DNA from: Meishania sp964351985
GTDB taxonomy: Bacteria > Bacteroidota > Bacteroidia > Flavobacteriales > Flavobacteriaceae
Reading direction: 5' to 3'
DNA length: 64,000 bases
Assembly (NCBI GenBank): GCA_964351985.1
Contig: CAYGPR010000006.1
Location: 1 to 64,000, forward strand
This document shows positions 36,991 through 46,315 of this stretch, piece after piece. The translations under genes and the position numbers were made by a program. Positions within the stretch are counted from its first letter, which is position 1, and each line of letters starts with the position of its first letter. The notes beneath the pieces were generated by a model that was not told the origin of the DNA, did not search any database, and was given only the letters and a program-made list of their open reading frames with translations.

Positions 36991-38049
36991 CTAACTTACA
37001 TTGGCCGTACTTGTCGACTTAACCTGTTCGTCGATCCATTTGAATGTTTCGGCAAGCCCTTCGACCAGCGGCTGGGAAGGTTCCCATCCCATTTTTTCTT
37101 TGTACAACTTGTTGTCCGAATTTCTTCCTCTAACTCCTGTTGGACATTTAAATCCGTATTTGTCAAAGAATTCTTGTCCGCCCAAATTATTGATATTGAT
37201 TTCTTTTCCTGATAAATCAATGGCCATTTGCGCAAGTTCGTTTATGGTGACCATCTCTTCGGAACCGATATTTACCGGTCCTAAAAATTCTTTTTGACGC
37301 ATGAACCTCAAAACGGCCTCAACACAGTCGTCGATATAGAGAAAAGACCTCGTTTGCAAGCCATCGCCCCAAACCTCTATTTCACCGTGATTGGGAGTCT
37401 CAGCAGCCTTTCTGCACATAGCGGCAGGGGCTTTCTCCTTTCCACCGGTCCATGTTCCCATAGGTCCAAATATGTTATGAAACCTGGCCACTCTTACATC
37501 GAGCTCGTAATTTCTGTTGAACGCTAGAAATAAACGCTCGCTAAAAAGTTTCTCCCATCCATATTCCGAATCAGGATTTGCAGGATATGCCGAACTTTCC
37601 TCACAATTGGGGTTATCCGAATCTAACTGGTTATGCTCTGGATACATACAGGCAGAAGAAGAGTAAAAGATTTTCTTTACGCCTTTCTTAGTTGCTTCCA
37701 AAGCCGAATTTAGATTTATAACTGCCGAACTGTGCATTACGTTGGCATCGTTCTCCCCCGTAAAAATATAACCGGCACCGCCCATGTCCGCAGCTAATTG
37801 GTATACTTCGTCAAATGAATTTTCTTTGTCTTGCTCGGATTTCTGGTCGGGGGTCATGAACACACGAGATACCAACTGGGGATCACGTAAATCTCCTTCA
37901 ACATATTCATGACAGATATCCTCCTCATTCCAAAATTCATGCTTCTCTTTTATATCGACCACACGCACCCAGCAACCTTCGTTCTTCAATCTGTGTGCAA
38001 GATGACCTCCTATAAATCCTCCGCCACCTAAAACTAAGACTTTTTTCAT
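36991..38049 (-). CDS. GDP-mannose 3,5-epimerase-like SDR (plant GME type)
   Basis: A 352-residue extended SDR resembling plant GDP-D-mannose 3',5'-epimerase, which forms GDP-L-galactose (and GDP-L-gulose). The Rossmann motif is GGGGFIGG (residues 8-15). 'LAADMGGAGYIFT', 'SSSACMYPE', 'SEYGWEKL', 'RFHNIFGPMGTW', 'GGKEKAPAAMCRKA', 'WGDGLQTRSFLYIDDCVEAV' and 'GVRGRNSD' all match the plant enzyme. Residues equivalent to Arabidopsis Cys145, Tyr174, Lys178 and Lys217 are kept here as Cys134, Tyr163, Lys167 and Lys206, and the Arg of GVRGRNSD is kept. Two small inserts lie near residues 66-78 and 291-303. It closes the EPS locus, so L-galactose in the polymer is a reasonable prediction. Family is clear; product is inferred. 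Confidence 0.88.
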   Translation of the reverse strand: MKKVLVLGGGGFIGGHLAHRLKNEGCWVRVVDIKEKHEFWNEEDICHEYVEGDLRDPQLVSRVFMTPDQKSEQDKENSFDEVYQLAADMGGAGYIFTGENDANVMHSSAVINLNSALEATKKGVKKIFYSSSACMYPEHNQLDSDNPNCEESSAYPANPDSEYGWEKLFSERLFLAFNRNYELDVRVARFHNIFGPMGTWTGGKEKAPAAMCRKAAETPNHGEIEVWGDGLQTRSFLYIDDCVEAVLRFMRQKEFLGPVNIGSEEMVTINELAQMAIDLSGKEININNLGGQEFFDKYGFKCPTGVRGRNSDNKLYKEKMGWEPSQPLVEGLAETFKWIDEQVKSTSTANVS

Positions 38050-38274
38050 TTTTACTTTTTATTTGATGATTAATTTATTCTTACCTACTATAAACGTTTT
38101 ATGTAATTCTTTATTGCGAAAAACAAGTTTGGTCTTGGTCGTAGGACAAAGATAGATAACTTGCCAGTATTTTCATGCTTATGAATGTTATTTGGATTAT
38201 TCTTACCCGCTAATAATTACATTGTATTGCTAAGTTCAATAGCATAGGACTCAATGTAAAACAATAGATTTAGA

Positions 38275-39453
38275 CTACTGGAACAAGGCCTTGAACTCTG
38301 ATCTCCGATTCACTTTATGCTTTTCTTCAGAACACCTGACACCATCACTACATTCATTAAGCAAGTTATCTTCTCCAAAAGCCTTACTACTCAATCTATC
38401 GGCTTCTATTCCTTTTTTCAAAAGATAGTCCATGGTGTTTTTGACCCGTCTTTCCGACAACCATTTGTTGTATTCGGAACTTCCGCGTGAGTCGGTGTGC
38501 GATGTTATTTCCAACTGTAAATCAACAGTTTCAGAAAGTATTGTCGAAAGGGAATCAAGTACGGCTTTAGATTGTTTACTAAGGTACGATGAGTTCAAAT
38601 CGAAGTAAACGTATCCGAGCGCATCAATTTTTTGTTCTATTTGGCGTTTTCTAGCATTCTCAGCGTCGATTTTTGCTTGTTCGGCTGCAGCCAGTCTGGC
38701 CTGCTCTTTTTCTTTGGCCAAACGTTCCGCTAAAGCGGCCTCTTCCCTAGCGCGGTCAGCGGCAGCAATGGAATCTTGAACACGTTGCCGTTCTTTTTCC
38801 ATAGCATTGATAAGTGCTAATTTCTCGGCACCTTTTTTCGACAATCCCTTTTCTACCCCAAATTGGTAGACAACACCTGCAGCATGTTGTATATGGTTCG
38901 TGGCCCCATTATCACCTATGGCCCATTTACCGGTTGAACTAAAATCCAGTCCCCATTTATCGCTGATCCATGTTCTGAAACCTACAACTGCATTATAGGT
39001 CGCTCGGTGTTGGTCATTGGCATCAGTGAAGCCGATACCACCGCCCAAATAGGGGTCGAACCAAGCGGTTTGGCCTATGAGTTTGTTCAAATCATAGGTC
39101 ACTCGGGAATCAACGGAGAAATAATTGTTTTTTTCAGTGTTTACGGCACCATCTATTATTTTACCTTCTTTATAAGTATTAAACGAACCGATTGCTTCTA
39201 AGCCAATTCCGTTCTTGAAGTATTTTCCAATACTCAACCTAGATGGATAAGGCAGCACATTCCACTGTGAATCTACCGACAATAATTCATCGAAAACATC
39301 CCCCGAATCATCCACAATATTGTAGCCCAGACCAATAATCCAAGAGCTTTCTACTATACTGTCTTTTGAATTAAGAACGGGCATTTCTTGAGCGTAGATA
39401 GGTTTTATGGCCATAAGTGCCAATACCAATGCGCATAGCGTAATTTTTTTCAT
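38275..39453 (-). CDS. OmpA-family outer-membrane protein
   Basis: A 392-residue envelope protein that ties the outer membrane to peptidoglycan. A signal peptide ends near 'IYAQ' (residues 1-21). Residues about 35-200 look like a beta-barrel ('GLGYNIVDDSG', 'DPYLGGGIGF', 'WGLDFSSTGKWAIG'). A charged Ala/Glu/Arg coiled coil follows (about 210-275). The C-terminal OmpA domain has 'YVYFDLNSSYLSKQSKAVLD', 'SHTDSRGSSEYNKWLSERR' with the peptidoglycan-binding Asp and Arg, and 'EEKHKVNRRSEF'. It is monocistronic in appearance, between the GME-like gene and a terminated CotH gene. Confidence 0.95.
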   Translation of the reverse strand: MKKITLCALVLALMAIKPIYAQEMPVLNSKDSIVESSWIIGLGYNIVDDSGDVFDELLSVDSQWNVLPYPSRLSIGKYFKNGIGLEAIGSFNTYKEGKIIDGAVNTEKNNYFSVDSRVTYDLNKLIGQTAWFDPYLGGGIGFTDANDQHRATYNAVVGFRTWISDKWGLDFSSTGKWAIGDNGATNHIQHAAGVVYQFGVEKGLSKKGAEKLALINAMEKERQRVQDSIAAADRAREEAALAERLAKEKEQARLAAAEQAKIDAENARKRQIEQKIDALGYVYFDLNSSYLSKQSKAVLDSLSTILSETVDLQLEITSHTDSRGSSEYNKWLSERRVKNTMDYLLKKGIEADRLSSKAFGEDNLLNECSDGVRCSEEKHKVNRRSEFKALFQ

Positions 39454-39585
39454 AGGTTTTAAGATTTAAGGACTACTAGGCTGTAAAATTATGATTTACA
39501 GTTCATTACGCCAATAAAGTACTTTAAACTGTAATTTTTCTCGATAGGTTGTAGGATTACCCGACGTAACAACAGGAAAAATCGA

Positions 39586-39618
39586 CAAAAAAAGACCCAA
39601 GTGTAAAACTTGGATCTT
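39586..39618 (-). terminator. Terminator of the CotH-family gene
   Basis: Read on the minus strand: AAGATCCAAGT, loop TTTAC, ACTTGGGTCTT (one G-U pair), then a run of T (plus-strand A at 39586-39593). It starts 30 bases after the CotH stop codon. Confidence 0.85.
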
Positions 39619-39647
39619 GATTTGATTGAAATACTATTTGTTTCTAC

Positions 39648-41117
39648 CTATTGTATTTCGCTAATGGCTATCCAGCCATCCAGATAGGTGTTTCTTTCTT
39701 TTAACCATGCCGTTATAAAATCAATTTCAGCAGGATTGTAGGGCTTTTGAATTAAATTGGCATCGAGAGCTTCCCGTTCATATACACCATTCGAACTTAA
39801 ATAGTTGTGTGCGGCTACAAAACGTGCTTCCAAGGATGCATCGCTCAGAAGATCAGCACGCAAGTCTATCCATCTTGCCTTTAAGGCAGTGATAAAATCA
39901 GCATTACCTTGAAGTCTTCTATACATTCCGTTAAAGAGTGCATAGGTGGCCGGTTCTGCCCTATCACCGATAAAATTGTTGCCCCAACTCGAATCCATAT
40001 CCCAAGCTACATGAAAGTAGGGAGTGTTTTGATCATATCGCCCTGTGAAAATATTCTTTCCGACATTGTCTTGCGCAAAGATAACATTGACAAAAATAAA
40101 ATAGTCTATCAGGTTGGGTAGGTCCATTCGGGTGTTCATTTCGGCATTGAAGGTCGCATCATCGGAATTGATCACAAAATCGACAAAGTCATGAAGATTC
40201 GTCCAATCCACCTCGCCAATATCATCTGGATAATCAGCCTCAAAACCGCTCCAAAATGGCGAATTGTTATCGAAGGGTTCTAAGCTGTTATATAAGGTGC
40301 CTTCTCCCCAATCATCACCTTTATACAATTCACCTCTAAGGCCGGCATCATATTTTTCAAGGGCAAGTTGTTTTCTGTCCATCTTTTCACCAAACCAATA
40401 TACACCTCCATAATTTCCATTTATGAAAATTTCGACATACTCCCTCTTTATTCCGAAAGTGATATCGGGTTCTTGAGCACTATAGTGGTAACGTGCCATA
40501 TCCAACCAAAGATCGTGCGAAACAAAATCCCTAAGTTTTGCAGGTTCATTGTACATCGCGTCCAAAATCCAATCATCATCGGAACGCATACCCAAAAAGG
40601 ATTCGTTGTATGTGGTACCGGCAGTGTCCTCCCACAATTCGATACCATACGATTTTTTAGGAAAAGTTACCGACAGACCACCTCTGATCTCAATACCGAT
40701 AATACTTTCAAAAGGATCTTTGCCCGTCTCATAAAGAACGAAATCAGCGGCTATCTTTTCAGGATCTATTATTTCGCCTCCGTTCGTATTGATATTTATG
40801 ATAGGTAACTGCGTTCTATAAAACTTATATGAATCGCTTCCTGTTGTAAGTGTGTATTCCTTTCCAATACTAAAATCTGTATCCGTAGTATTTAAGACAT
40901 AAGCTGTTCCTTGAATCTTGACAGTATCCCTTAAACTTACATTTCCACCATTGTAAAGAATAAGTTTGTTAACATTGTCAACCACAACCGAAGAGGTTAG
41001 CGTAAACGAGCCTTCATTATTAGGCGGTTCTATCGGACCGATCGACAAATCATCATTCTTACAAGATGTTACTATAGAAAAGGCAATAAGAAGGTAAAAA
41101 AGCTTGTTAGTGTTCAT
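39648..41117 (-). CDS. CotH kinase-family lipoprotein
   Basis: A 489-residue exported protein with signal sequence and lipobox 'VTSC' (Cys19). Residues about 110-480 form a CotH-family domain, an atypical protein-kinase fold first described in Bacillus spore coats. Visible motifs are 'EIRGGLSVTFPKKSYGIELW' (N-lobe Lys), 'DDDWILDAMYNEPAKLRD', 'EIFINGNYGGVYWFGEKMD' and the metal-binding 'AWDMDSSWGNNF'. About 90 residues before it look like a small beta-domain. In Bacteroidota these lipoproteins are often encoded near polysaccharide or surface genes; targets are unknown. It has its own terminator. Confidence 0.9.
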   Translation of the reverse strand: MNTNKLFYLLIAFSIVTSCKNDDLSIGPIEPPNNEGSFTLTSSVVVDNVNKLILYNGGNVSLRDTVKIQGTAYVLNTTDTDFSIGKEYTLTTGSDSYKFYRTQLPIININTNGGEIIDPEKIAADFVLYETGKDPFESIIGIEIRGGLSVTFPKKSYGIELWEDTAGTTYNESFLGMRSDDDWILDAMYNEPAKLRDFVSHDLWLDMARYHYSAQEPDITFGIKREYVEIFINGNYGGVYWFGEKMDRKQLALEKYDAGLRGELYKGDDWGEGTLYNSLEPFDNNSPFWSGFEADYPDDIGEVDWTNLHDFVDFVINSDDATFNAEMNTRMDLPNLIDYFIFVNVIFAQDNVGKNIFTGRYDQNTPYFHVAWDMDSSWGNNFIGDRAEPATYALFNGMYRRLQGNADFITALKARWIDLRADLLSDASLEARFVAAHNYLSSNGVYEREALDANLIQKPYNPAEIDFITAWLKERNTYLDGWIAISEIQ

Positions 41118-41583
41118 AGCAATGTTATTAAATTTTATAGGTCAAAGTTATGGCTATACGCAAGTAATTTTTGACTCTATAAAGATAATTTCGACCAAAT
41201 ACAACTTCAAAAACTACTATTTCAACGAGATCAGCGCATTATACTATTGCCAATTACGCTATGTTATCTCATGTCTACTTTAGTTGGACAAAGTCATAAA
41301 ACACGAGGAATAGCCCATTTTTGTAGTCAATTCTTATGTTTAGATTTCATCTGTTTTTGGAATATTATCTAAAACATATTAAGCTTAATCGTCCATTTTC
41401 CACTCATCGATTAAAACGAGCATTACATGGTATGGTTTATAACTTTTAAGAAATGACAAAAAAACTATGACGTGTGATAAAGAAACTTTAGTAGTCTACT
41501 CATAGACTTCATCAAGATAAAGCAATCGATAATTTATTAACCGTCGTTTTTTCGTATAACCAACTATGGACAACCGAGAATCT
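41118..41583. other. Intergenic region upstream of the CotH gene
   Basis: 466 AT-rich bases between two minus-strand genes. It holds a candidate -7 box for the CotH gene, CAAAGTTA on the plus strand at 41143-41150 (TAACTTTG on the minus strand), without a well-placed -33 box. A 37-codon plus-strand frame at 41336-41449 is listed separately. Confidence 0.5.
41336..41449 (+). pseudogene. Possible truncated gene start (37 codons)
   Basis: An ATG-started frame reading 'MFRFHLFLEYYLKH' then 'RPFSTHRLKRALHGMVYNF' and stop. It is basic and aromatic like the N-terminus of some methyltransferases or glycosyltransferases. Its orientation is opposite to both neighbours, and no continuation in another frame is obvious. 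It may be a relic of a lost EPS gene, or chance. Confidence 0.2.
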
Positions 41584-42048
41584 TTATTCACGATTCTCGA
41601 TAACAATTTCCTTTTTGGTCAAGGGTATGGTATAAACTGAAAAAGGACTCATAGCCGCAGTGGTGTTTTCTTTTTTATCCCTTTTTTTTGTCGCTATATG
41701 AACCGAATCTTCTGATTCCTCTTTTACATATAACTCCACCAATGCAGCATTTACTGCTTCACCGCTACAATGGATTATCACCATGTCTTTAGAAAAATCC
41801 ACTTTTGGCACGGGTAGTCCAGGTTTTCGCGTTCGATTGATTTTTGAAAAAAAGTTCTTCAATGCCTTTTCATCCTTCACTACCAGAGTCTCAGTACTAT
41901 CGGCACCACTGTAATTATCAGTCAAGAGAAGTGAAAGCGGGCTTGTATTGTTCGCTTCCTCGCCCGTTGTATTGTTATTGCCAGTAGTCTTTTTTTGACC
42001 GTTGCAAGACATCAGCATCAAAATCACTAAAAAAACAATATTTTTCAT
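41584..42048 (-). CDS. Small hypothetical lipoprotein, co-transcribed with bshA
   Basis: A 154-residue protein with a short signal sequence and lipobox 'LMSC' (Cys15) followed by a Thr/Asn-rich linker. The rest has 'DNYSGADSTETLVVKDEKAL' and 'KKEIVIENRE'. I do not recognise a named family. Its ATG directly follows the bshA stop codon (TAAATG), so translation is probably coupled. The location suggests co-expression with bacillithiol synthesis but gives no function. Confidence 0.8.
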   Translation of the reverse strand: MKNIVFLVILMLMSCNGQKKTTGNNNTTGEEANNTSPLSLLLTDNYSGADSTETLVVKDEKALKNFFSKINRTRKPGLPVPKVDFSKDMVIIHCSGEAVNAALVELYVKEESEDSVHIATKKRDKKENTTAAMSPFSVYTIPLTKKEIVIENRE

Positions 42049-43194
42049 TTAGCTGAATGAGGTATTAAATCTACTGTTATACGCCTTTTCATAAACCGAT
42101 TCATAAAGCGGAAGTACCTTTAAAATATCAAACTTTTGAGCTGCTTTTACAGCATTTTTCTTAAATTTTTCAAGTGTGAGGTCATCGCCCAATATTTTCA
42201 GGGCGTTTTGGGCCATATCTTCTACGTCGCCCACATCGCTCAAGTATCCTGTTATTCCTTGTTTGTTGACCTCTGGAATTCCTCCTGTATTACTGGAAAT
42301 TACGGGAACTCTGTTTATCATGGCTTCCAAGGCCGCCAAACCGAAGCTCTCTGATTCGGAAGGCAGTAAAAACAAATCTGAAAAGCACAGAATTCTATCA
42401 ATTTCATTACTGTTCCCCAGAAAAAGAACTTTGTCCATAATACCCAATTGCTCGCACATAAATTCGGCATTTTCCTTTTCGGGGCCCTCTCCTACCATAA
42501 TCAACTTGGCCGGAATTTCTTCCTGTACCCTATTAAAGATATGAATGACATCTGGTATTCGCTTGACCTTTCTAAAATTACTGATATGGGTCACAATTCT
42601 TTCATCATCGTTCGCCATCAGTGAGCGTTGACAATCGGTGAATGAAGAACTGTATTTTTTCGTATCGATAAAATTTGGAATAACTTGTATATCCTTTTTA
42701 ATATTGAACAATTCCAATGTTTGCTGCTTTAAGCTTTCCGAGACCGAGGTCACTACATCTGACTGATTGATACTGAAGGTTACCGCAGGTTTGTAAAAAG
42801 GATGTTTGCCCACTAAGGTAATATCGGTACCATGCAAGGTCGTTATCATCGGGATGTGTATATTCTCTTCTTCGAGCATTTTTTTGGCCATATAACCCGC
42901 ATAGGCATGTGGAATGGCATAATGTACATGTAACAATTCGATGCCGTACAACTTAATCGTATCAACCAGTTTACTTGATAAAGCCAATTCATAGGGTTGA
43001 TAGTGAAAAAGGGGATATTCAGGAACATGTACCTCATGAAAATGTATCTTGCTATTGAGCAGTTCAAGCCTGACGGGTTGGCGATACGTTACAAAGTGCA
43101 CCTCGTGGCCCCTATTGGCCAGGGCGATTCCTAATTCGGTGGCTACGACACCACTACCCCCAAAGGTGGGGTAACATACTATGGCTATCTTCAT
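42049..43194 (-). CDS. bshA: N-acetyl-alpha-D-glucosaminyl L-malate synthase
   Basis: First enzyme of bacillithiol synthesis: joins GlcNAc from UDP-GlcNAc to L-malate. The 381-residue GT4 enzyme has the family-specific start 'IAIVCYPTFGGSGVVATELG', 'HVHYAIPHAYAGYMAK', 'TTLHGTDITLVG', then 'ISNFRKVKRIPDVI' and EX7E in 'SESESFGLAALEAMINRVP', followed by 'NTGGIPEVN'. Length is typical. BshA is widespread in Bacteroidota, which use bacillithiol as the main small thiol. It is followed without gap by a small lipoprotein gene. This GT4 should not be counted among the EPS transferases. Confidence 0.96.
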   Translation of the reverse strand: MKIAIVCYPTFGGSGVVATELGIALANRGHEVHFVTYRQPVRLELLNSKIHFHEVHVPEYPLFHYQPYELALSSKLVDTIKLYGIELLHVHYAIPHAYAGYMAKKMLEEENIHIPMITTLHGTDITLVGKHPFYKPAVTFSINQSDVVTSVSESLKQQTLELFNIKKDIQVIPNFIDTKKYSSSFTDCQRSLMANDDERIVTHISNFRKVKRIPDVIHIFNRVQEEIPAKLIMVGEGPEKENAEFMCEQLGIMDKVLFLGNSNEIDRILCFSDLFLLPSESESFGLAALEAMINRVPVISSNTGGIPEVNKQGITGYLSDVGDVEDMAQNALKILGDDLTLEKFKKNAVKAAQKFDILKVLPLYESVYEKAYNSRFNTSFS

Positions 43195-43299
43195 TGTTAC
43201 AAATTTAGTGAAAACCCGCTGCTAAGTCGAAACTGACCCATTTTATTTACGGGAAACAGCGTTAAGAATTCGTTAACGGAGAGTTGGTGGACTTGAAAA

Positions 43300-46206
43300 T
43301 CAATTCTCTATGGCCTCGTAAATGGCACGTTGTATCCTGGTTCTCAAACCCGTCTTGACCAGTAAGGTGTTGGATGCCGTTGGGTAGGTTCTGTTCGAAA
43401 GGAACACATAAACCAAATCTTCTTCGGGGTCTGCCCAAGTGTAGGTTCCGGTAAATCCGCTATGGCCAAAACTTTTTCGTGATACACACTCGCAAGCCGG
43501 TCCTCCGCCTCTTGACTCGGGTTTGTCAAAGCCCACCCCCCTTCTTACTTTTTTATCGCAAAAATAACAGGTATTGAATTTCTTGACCGTTCTTGCCTCT
43601 AAAAACCGATGGCCTCCATAAAACCCATCTTGAAGATACATCTGCATAATTTTCGCGACATCGTTCGCATTGCCGAACAATCCCGCGTGACCGCCTACAC
43701 CGCCTTGCATAGCGGCGCCCATATCGTGAACGTAGCCTTGCACAGTTTGATAGCGATAGTACTTGTCGACCTCGGAGGGCACGATGATATTCTTTGGAAA
43801 CTTTTCTAAAGGATTGTAGCTTGTACGAGAAGCGCCAATAGGTCTATACAAGAAATCATCCGCAAGTTTATCCAATCGTGTCTTGTTGGTATCTTCGATG
43901 TATTTTTTCATAACATAATAGGCAACATCGCTATATCGGTAGCGGTTAGACTTAAGGTCTTGTCGCCCGATTCTATCATAGATGGAATCTCTATAGGCAT
44001 CTGCCAGAAAAAGATTGTCGCTTACTTTGATCGTAAAACCATCCGAGGGGGCCTTTCTATAAAACTCTTCGGATGGTTTCCGTTTCTCATCCAACGTGCT
44101 TACGTAGAAGGCAATCCAAGAAGGCAGTCGCCCATAATGTGAGAGCGCCTTTAAAACTGTGACGTCTTTGAGTTCCGAATCACCGTATTCAGGAATAAGT
44201 TCCTCAAAGGTATCGTTTAAGGCTATCTTACCCTCCTCCTCCATTTTCATAACGATTGGTAGCGTGGCAAGTATCTTGGTAATCGAAGCCAAGTCATACA
44301 TATGATCTGGCCCAATATCGACATTTGATTCATAGGTCGGTTTCCCAAAACCTTTGTTATAAATTACTTTGCCCCTACGCGCAATAACCACCTGTGCCCC
44401 AGGGTACATCAACGAATCGAGCCCATCTTGAACCAATTTATCGACCTCGGCCAATTTAGTACTGCTCATACCCACCCGTTCAGGAATGCTATAGCCCAAA
44501 CGTTTCAAAGATTCAAGAGATACACTCGTATTTACAGGAAAGTCATCATTAATCGAAATCGGTAAAATACCTTTTGCGGGGATGGCCCCGAAAATAAGTT
44601 GTGCCGCCTTTTCTTGGGCCATTTTGCTATTCTGATAGGCCACCACTACCCCATCGATATTCTTAAAAGAAGCCACTTTTGACAATGCATAGGGTTTGGC
44701 GAACACCGATAAAATAAGATTCGAACTTCGTTCTTTGGCTATTTCTTCTAACCAAAAAAGTTCATTTTTAGAAAAATCATACGGTTTCCAAGGGCTTTCA
44801 TTACTCTTGTGTAGGCCGATAATCACGAGGTTATAATCTTTCAATTTCTTTTTTAGGGTGGCAATATCCTTTCCGTTGATTTGATTAACGTTTGCATATT
44901 TATTTAATTCGGTTATGAACGAATCACTATTGTCGTCACCGAATTTGACGTACGCTATCTTTTTGTTTTCCAACTTCTTTATACCCATTAGATAGTAGTC
45001 GTTCTTGACTACCGTAACAGCATTTTCTATGGCTTCTTCGTATACCAGGTCGTCTTGCAGCGTATTCAAGTCTTCATATAGGTTTTCTACATCGACAAAT
45101 CGATTGTTATGAAGGCCCACTTTATACTTGGCCATGAGAATTTTCTTGACCGAGCTGGCCAAACGCTTTTCTGATATTTTTCCCTTATCGATGGCCTTAA
45201 TCAACTTTTCCTTAGCCTTTTCAAGTTCGGTAGGCATCAATAGAATGTCGTTACCCGCCATAAAAGCCTCAAGTTCCACTTCCCCATTTTTACCATGATC
45301 GGCCACCCCTTTCATATTCAAGGCATCGGTAAAGACCAATCCCTCAAAACCCATTTTATCTTTAAGGAGTCCTGAAATAATTTGTTCGGATAATGAGGAA
45401 GGAAGGTCTTTTTTCAGTTCTAGACTAGGAATGTTCAAATGGGCGACCATTACGCTGCTAAGTCCCGCTTCAATTGCCTTTTTATAGGGATAGAGTTCAA
45501 TACTGTCCAATCTTTCTTTTGAAAATTCAAGTACCGGAAGCGAATAGTGCGAATCCGTAGCCGTATCGCCATGACCTGGAAAATGTTTGCCACTGGTCAA
45601 TACACCTGCTTTTTCCATCCCCTTTATCATGGCCACACCTTTTTGGGAGACGTTTTCTCGATTTTCACCGAACGAACGGTTTCCAATAATGGGGTTTTCA
45701 GGGTTTATGTTGACATCGAGAACCGGAGCAAAGTTGATATGAACGCCCAATCTTTTGGCGTGTTTTCCAATATGGTATCCCACCTTTTCTACAATGGCGC
45801 TGTCAGCAATAGCGCCCAAAGTCATGTTCCAAGGAAAGGCATACGTAGAATCTAACCGCATGGCTAGACCCCATTCCGCATCTTGCCCGATTAGCAAAGG
45901 GTGCTTTGAAATTTTTTGAAAATCGTTGGTCAATTTTGCCTGTCTGCCCGGACCTCCGGGTAGAAATATGACCCCTCCGATATGATGTTTTTGGATTAGT
46001 GCCTTGATCTTCTCGGCATCCGAATTCTCTTTTGTACCAATACTGACCATAAACAACTGGCCAACTCTTTCTTCCAAAGACATACTGCTATACTGGGTAT
46101 CGACCCATTTTTGTTGGGCAAGGCTATCCCTGGTCACCAAAGGGCTTTTTTGTGCTTGGGCGACTAAAACAAAAAAAAAGAATGGGAGAACAGTAAAAAA
46201 ACGCAT
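43300..46206 (-). CDS. GH3 N-acetylhexosaminidase / serine hydrolase fusion
   Basis: A large exported enzyme of about 968 residues. I prefer the ATG at 46206, which gives a signal peptide directly ('RFFTVLPFFFFVLVAQAQ'); an in-frame ATG at 46242 adds 12 residues. Residues about 50-370 are a NagZ-like glycoside hydrolase family 3 domain with 'LIGQDAEWGLAMRL', 'FAPVLDVNINPENPIIGNRS' and the catalytic loop 'GKHFPGHGDTATDSHYSLP'. A GH3 C-terminal-like region follows. From about residue 600 there is a beta-lactamase-like serine hydrolase domain with SxxK in 'LASITKI', a Tyr-containing 'YRYSDVAYYVMKK' and 'FGHSGFTGT'. The pairing suggests peptidoglycan turnover or recycling in the periplasm. Confidence 0.94.
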   Translation of the reverse strand: MRFFTVLPFFFFVLVAQAQKSPLVTRDSLAQQKWVDTQYSSMSLEERVGQLFMVSIGTKENSDAEKIKALIQKHHIGGVIFLPGGPGRQAKLTNDFQKISKHPLLIGQDAEWGLAMRLDSTYAFPWNMTLGAIADSAIVEKVGYHIGKHAKRLGVHINFAPVLDVNINPENPIIGNRSFGENRENVSQKGVAMIKGMEKAGVLTSGKHFPGHGDTATDSHYSLPVLEFSKERLDSIELYPYKKAIEAGLSSVMVAHLNIPSLELKKDLPSSLSEQIISGLLKDKMGFEGLVFTDALNMKGVADHGKNGEVELEAFMAGNDILLMPTELEKAKEKLIKAIDKGKISEKRLASSVKKILMAKYKVGLHNNRFVDVENLYEDLNTLQDDLVYEEAIENAVTVVKNDYYLMGIKKLENKKIAYVKFGDDNSDSFITELNKYANVNQINGKDIATLKKKLKDYNLVIIGLHKSNESPWKPYDFSKNELFWLEEIAKERSSNLILSVFAKPYALSKVASFKNIDGVVVAYQNSKMAQEKAAQLIFGAIPAKGILPISINDDFPVNTSVSLESLKRLGYSIPERVGMSSTKLAEVDKLVQDGLDSLMYPGAQVVIARRGKVIYNKGFGKPTYESNVDIGPDHMYDLASITKILATLPIVMKMEEEGKIALNDTFEELIPEYGDSELKDVTVLKALSHYGRLPSWIAFYVSTLDEKRKPSEEFYRKAPSDGFTIKVSDNLFLADAYRDSIYDRIGRQDLKSNRYRYSDVAYYVMKKYIEDTNKTRLDKLADDFLYRPIGASRTSYNPLEKFPKNIIVPSEVDKYYRYQTVQGYVHDMGAAMQGGVGGHAGLFGNANDVAKIMQMYLQDGFYGGHRFLEARTVKKFNTCYFCDKKVRRGVGFDKPESRGGGPACECVSRKSFGHSGFTGTYTWADPEEDLVYVFLSNRTYPTASNTLLVKTGLRTRIQRAIYEAIEN

Positions 46207-46315
46207 ATAAAATTGGTCTATGGAATTAACTGAAAACCGCACTAATTATTGCACTTTATCCGATTTTTCAAAATGAAATGCCTTAATATATCCAATTACC
46301 ATACCAGAAGCAGGT

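Noticed and set aside
42049..43194. Counting bshA as a tenth EPS glycosyltransferase
   Set aside because: Its N-terminal signature is specific for bacillithiol synthesis and it lies outside the EPS region.
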